Shown here one piece after another: positions 61,464 through 64,000 of a DNA stretch of 64,000 nt. The stretch spans positions 1,713,001 to 1,777,000 of the forward strand of contig NZ_CP041745.1 of NCBI RefSeq assembly GCF_007556815.1, given 5' to 3'. Each line of letters opens with the position of its first letter. The first letter of the stretch is position 1. Both the position numbers and the translations under genes were made by a program. Source of the stretch: Paraburkholderia megapolitana (lineage in GTDB: Bacteria > Pseudomonadota > Gammaproteobacteria > Burkholderiales > Burkholderiaceae). The notes under the pieces are model-generated. The model worked only from the letters and a program-made list of their open reading frames with translations. It had not been told where the DNA came from and did no database searches.

Positions 61464-61904
61464 ATGAGCCCATACCGTGACATGACCGACGAGGAATGGC
61501 AGCGCGTGGCGCCGCTGATTCCCGAACTGCGGCCGCGCAGCGAACTGCGGGGCCGTCCGCTTACCGATACGCGCAATGTGCTGAATGGCGTGCTATGGGT
61601 AATGTGCAGCTCAGCCAGGTGGTCCGCGATGCCGCGGCGGTATCCGCCTTATCAGACGTGTCACCGGCGCTTCAAGGCGTGGCATCGAACGGGGGCATTG
61701 CAGCAGGTGCTCGAGTTGTTGTTCGGCGCCGCCGGCAATGGGCTACTCGGTACGCTCGAGGCCCGCATGCGTCAGCGCGGTGCCAGCAACGTCGCAACGC
61801 CGCACAATGCCGACGCAGACGACACCGAAGTAGTTGAACTGCAAAATGGGCCACATGTAGCGCCTGTGCCCACTTTCCCGACTATTCTTTTTCCGTCAGT
61901 TTGA
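61464..61904 (+). CDS. Stand-alone IS4/5-type transposase N-terminal (DUF4096) domain protein
   Basis: A 146-residue protein. Residues 1-85 form the DUF4096 domain (MTDEEWQRVAPLIPEL, LRGRPLTDTRNVLNGVLWVMCSSARWSAMPRRYPPYQTCHRRFKAW); no DDE catalytic domain follows. AAGGAG lies about six bases before ATG 61464, so translation is plausible. After about residue 124 the composition becomes AT-rich and the frame reads through LQNGPHVAPVPTFPTILFPS, unlike the rest, suggesting that the original 3' end was replaced. It is not a close copy of the gene at 28542 but has the same domain layout. Confidence 0.65.
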   Translation: MSPYRDMTDEEWQRVAPLIPELRPRSELRGRPLTDTRNVLNGVLWVMCSSARWSAMPRRYPPYQTCHRRFKAWHRTGALQQVLELLFGAAGNGLLGTLEARMRQRGASNVATPHNADADDTEVVELQNGPHVAPVPTFPTILFPSV

Positions 61905-61942
61905 TAGCCCGACCCGCGATCAAATCCGTGAGTACGCAACAC

Positions 61943-61981
61943 AAAGCCGGCCGGCGATAGTAATCGTCGGCCGGCTTTTTT
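61943..61981. terminator. Bidirectional terminator
   Basis: AAAGCCGGCCGGCGAT-AGTA-ATCGTCGGCCGGCTTT: a 16-bp stem with one G-T pair and a U-tract on the plus strand (and AAA on the other side). It separates the transposase-domain gene from the DUF2147 gene. Confidence 0.85.
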
Positions 61982-62027
61982 GCTCTGTCAGGTCAGCGCA
62001 TTGCGGGCGCGAGGCCCGGCGCGCTCA

Positions 62028-62501
62028 TCACTGCTGGCGATTCCACGTCTGCGAACGTCCGAGCAGCGAGATGCCGATGTAGCCGCGCACAACCAGTTTC
62101 TGGCCGTTTTCTTCGAGATGCATCTTGCACTTGTAGATCTTGCCGTTCTCCGGATCGAGAATCTGGCCGTGATCCCAGCCGTCGCCGTCCTTCGTCATGC
62201 CGTTGATGATCGTCATGCCGAGGATCAACTGATCCTTGCGGGCGTCGGTACATTCGGTACAGCGGCGCGTGGGATCGTCGCTCGGGCCAAGCCCCTTGAT
62301 GACCTTGCCGCTCAGCGTGCCGCTACCGTCGTCGGTGATCTGCACGAGCGCCTTAGCCTGGCCGGTGTTGTCGTCGATGGTCTGCCAGGTGCCGACCGGT
62401 GTAGCGCTTTGCGCCATGGCGGCTGCCGCGCCGAGGAGCAGGGCACCTGCCACGGCGGCATGCCGGGCAATCGTACGGGCACGTTGGGTGAAATGCGTCA
62501 T
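62028..62501 (-). CDS. DUF2147 exported protein
   Basis: A 157-residue protein with a Sec signal peptide (AAVAGALLLGAAAAMAQ) and the DUF2147 beta-barrel-like domain: GTWQTIDDNTGQAKALVQI, GTLSGKVIKGL, TRRCTECTDARKDQLILGMTIINGM, WDHGQILDPENGKIYKCKM and VRGYIGISLLGRSQTW. Two cysteines in CTEC could form a disulfide. The function of the family is unknown. The start at 62501 has AAGGAGG upstream. It is a single gene between two terminator-like structures. Confidence 0.85.
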   Translation of the reverse strand: MTHFTQRARTIARHAAVAGALLLGAAAAMAQSATPVGTWQTIDDNTGQAKALVQITDDGSGTLSGKVIKGLGPSDDPTRRCTECTDARKDQLILGMTIINGMTKDGDGWDHGQILDPENGKIYKCKMHLEENGQKLVVRGYIGISLLGRSQTWNRQQ

Positions 62502-62602
62502 GTTGTCTTCCTCCTTGTAGAAAATCGTCGCGATCGTGGTCGCGCGGCGTCGTGTGAATGTCAGGCGACGCCCTGCCTCAAGCTGTCCGGGGAGCATACG
62601 TG

Positions 62603-62657
62603 AAACCGCGCCCGCAGTTTGATAGTGAATCCTCTAGTCAAACTGGGGGCGCGGTTT
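62603..62657. repeat. 20-bp near-perfect inverted repeat
   Basis: AAACCGCGCCCGCAGTTTGA and TCAAACTGGGGGCGCGGTTT, one mismatch, 15-base loop. It lies between the two-partner-secretion gene end and the DUF2147 start on the minus strand, and could act as a terminator though no U-tract follows. CAGTTTGATAG recurs at 61895-61905. Confidence 0.6.
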
Positions 62658-62679
62658 GCGGGGCGGGGCGCTTACGAGG

Positions 62680-64000
62680 TCAATTTAGCTGGTAGGAGAA
62701 CGTCGCATTGACGCGCGGGCTGCGCGACGAGCTTTCGACAGGCGCGTCGGCGATCGGCTTGGCCACCGACAGATCGAGGCTGTAGTACTTCGTGTCGGTG
62801 ACCCGGAAGCCGAGCGCCACCGACGACAACCGCGACGGCGACGGTGTGCCCGTATGCAGATAGATGCGCGCCATATCGAACGATACGTACGGCGTGAAGG
62901 TTTGCAGATAGGTGAACCCGACCGCAATCGGACGATTGACTTCGAATGCCGCACCCCAGCCCGAATCGCCCGATGCTTCGCCCGGTTCATAACCGAGCGC
63001 AAAACGTTGCGCACCGAACGCGATCTGCTCGGAGGTCGGCAGCGAGTCCGGGCTGTACTGACCGATCGCCGAGAACGAGGTACCGATCTTGAACGGCCAT
63101 GTGTTGGTTTGTGAGAAGTTCGCGCCGGTGCGCGTGAAAGTCAGCGACACGGGGTTTGTGCCGGAGATGAGCGACGAATTGCGATCGAACGACTTTGACG
63201 CACCGAGGACATCGAAGGCTTTCGCGACATTGATGCTCGCCTTGCGCACCTGCGTCGGCTGTATGTCCGTGTAATCGGCCTGCAACTGCAGCACGCGAAC
63301 CTGCGAGCGCAGCCCGAAGCTCAACCCGTTGACCGTGCTGTAGTAGCTGTCCTGATCATGCGATGCATACGCTGTCACGGTGCCCAGCACGCTGCGCGTA
63401 TTGCTCAGCAGCAACGGATACGCGAGCGACCCGGCCAGTTTTTCGTTGACCACCGTGCGCGTGATGGTATTGGGCAGGCCAGGATTGTCGACCGGGTTGC
63501 CGCGGTAACGCGTTGCATCGATCTTGCCGATCAGACCGTCGCTGCCGATCGGCACCGATGCATGCGCAGCGAAATAGGTTTCATTGTCGCGCCCCGGCGG
63601 AAATAGTGCGGAAATGCTGAGCTGTTCGCCGAGCGAAGTCAGGCCGTTCTCGGTCGCTGTCAGCAGCCCCTGGAAGCCGGGGTGGTTGAAGTCGAGACCG
63701 GTGCTGACGTCGAACTTCTTGCGATCGACGGCGAGGTTCAGGGTCCCCGCGCCATCGGTATTGGTGGGCGGTTCCACGGTGGCCGCGACTTTCACGCCGG
63801 GTAGCAGACCGAAGATCTGCGTGTAGCGCTGGAACGTGGAGAGCCGCAGCGGATGGTCCGCCTGGATGTGCGCCGCGATCGAGCGGATGCGTCCTTCGAG
63901 CGAACCCGGCTTACCGGTGATGTTCACATTGGCGACATAGCCTTCGACGATCGTCACGCGAACAACGTTGTTTTCGAAAGTCTGCGCAGGGACGAATGCA
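62680..64000 (-). CDS. Two-partner secretion outer membrane transporter (ShlB/FhaC/HecB family), partial
   Basis: The C-terminal 440 residues of a TpsB-type transporter; the gene continues past the window end, where the frame is still open. It includes the end of a POTRA domain (RVTIVEGYVANVNITG, then LRLSTFQRYTQIFGLLPGVKVAATVEPP) and the 16-strand barrel. YALGYEPGEASGDSGW-like sequence (FALGYEPGEASGDSGW) corresponds to the conserved L6 loop motif, with Leu where the canonical VRGY has Arg. The protein ends NATFSYQLN. TpsB proteins export large filamentous adhesins, cytolysins or CDI toxins; the partner gene is not in the window. The start (signal peptide) is missing. Confidence 0.85.
   Translation of the reverse strand, partial: AFVPAQTFENNVVRVTIVEGYVANVNITGKPGSLEGRIRSIAAHIQADHPLRLSTFQRYTQIFGLLPGVKVAATVEPPTNTDGAGTLNLAVDRKKFDVSTGLDFNHPGFQGLLTATENGLTSLGEQLSISALFPPGRDNETYFAAHASVPIGSDGLIGKIDATRYRGNPVDNPGLPNTITRTVVNEKLAGSLAYPLLLSNTRSVLGTVTAYASHDQDSYYSTVNGLSFGLRSQVRVLQLQADYTDIQPTQVRKASINVAKAFDVLGASKSFDRNSSLISGTNPVSLTFTRTGANFSQTNTWPFKIGTSFSAIGQYSPDSLPTSEQIAFGAQRFALGYEPGEASGDSGWGAAFEVNRPIAVGFTYLQTFTPYVSFDMARIYLHTGTPSPSRLSSVALGFRVTDTKYYSLDLSVAKPIADAPVESSSRSPRVNATFSYQLN

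Overview
The window looks like chromosomal DNA of a Burkholderia-type betaproteobacterium (Burkholderiaceae, probably Paraburkholderia or a near relative). This is inferred from the high GC, the codon use, the block scpB-rluB-rimP-nusA-infB-rbfA-truB followed by two efflux operons, typA, sucA-sucB-lpdA and zapE, and the recC-recB-recD order. No tRNA, rRNA or CRISPR array was seen.

Layout. 1-11 kb is a variable, metabolic stretch: a PLP dehydratase with a RidA partner, an AraC regulator, a quinone-oxidoreductase-like dehydrogenase, an acetyltransferase, a methyltransferase, an unrecognised proline-rich gene with a plant-inducible-promoter (PIP/hrpII) type box upstream, a ketopantoate-reductase-like gene, a class II aldolase and a periplasmic trehalase. 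Six genes between 2.5 and 11.8 kb carry single- or two-base deletions in GG/CC runs or CGCG repeats. All are losses, and undoing them restores full-length family proteins. 11-23 kb holds a FUSC transporter and the RecBCD genes. 23-31.6 kb holds small single genes: arfB, an EAL phosphodiesterase, a monooxygenase-like protein, secreted small proteins, a DUF218 protein, a stand-alone transposase domain, a LysR regulator and an aminotransferase. 32-42 kb is the chromosome-segregation, translation and RNA-modification block. 42-52 kb carries two drug-efflux operons on the minus strand: macA-macB-outer membrane factor and marR-outer membrane factor-emrA-emrB. 52-61.3 kb holds typA, the 2-oxoglutarate dehydrogenase operon and zapE. 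The end has a second stand-alone transposase domain, a DUF2147 protein and the 3' part of a two-partner-secretion outer membrane transporter that runs off the window.

The most interesting signals are the unrecognised gene at 5366-6544 (Ser-rich N-terminus, SH3-ligand-like proline motif, coiled coil, lower GC, and a perfect TTCGC-N15-TTCGC box in the right orientation), which is a candidate type III effector; the cluster of deletions around it; an RstA-type operator upstream of a small His/Met-rich exported protein; and a promoter plus terminator-like leader in front of rimP-nusA-infB.
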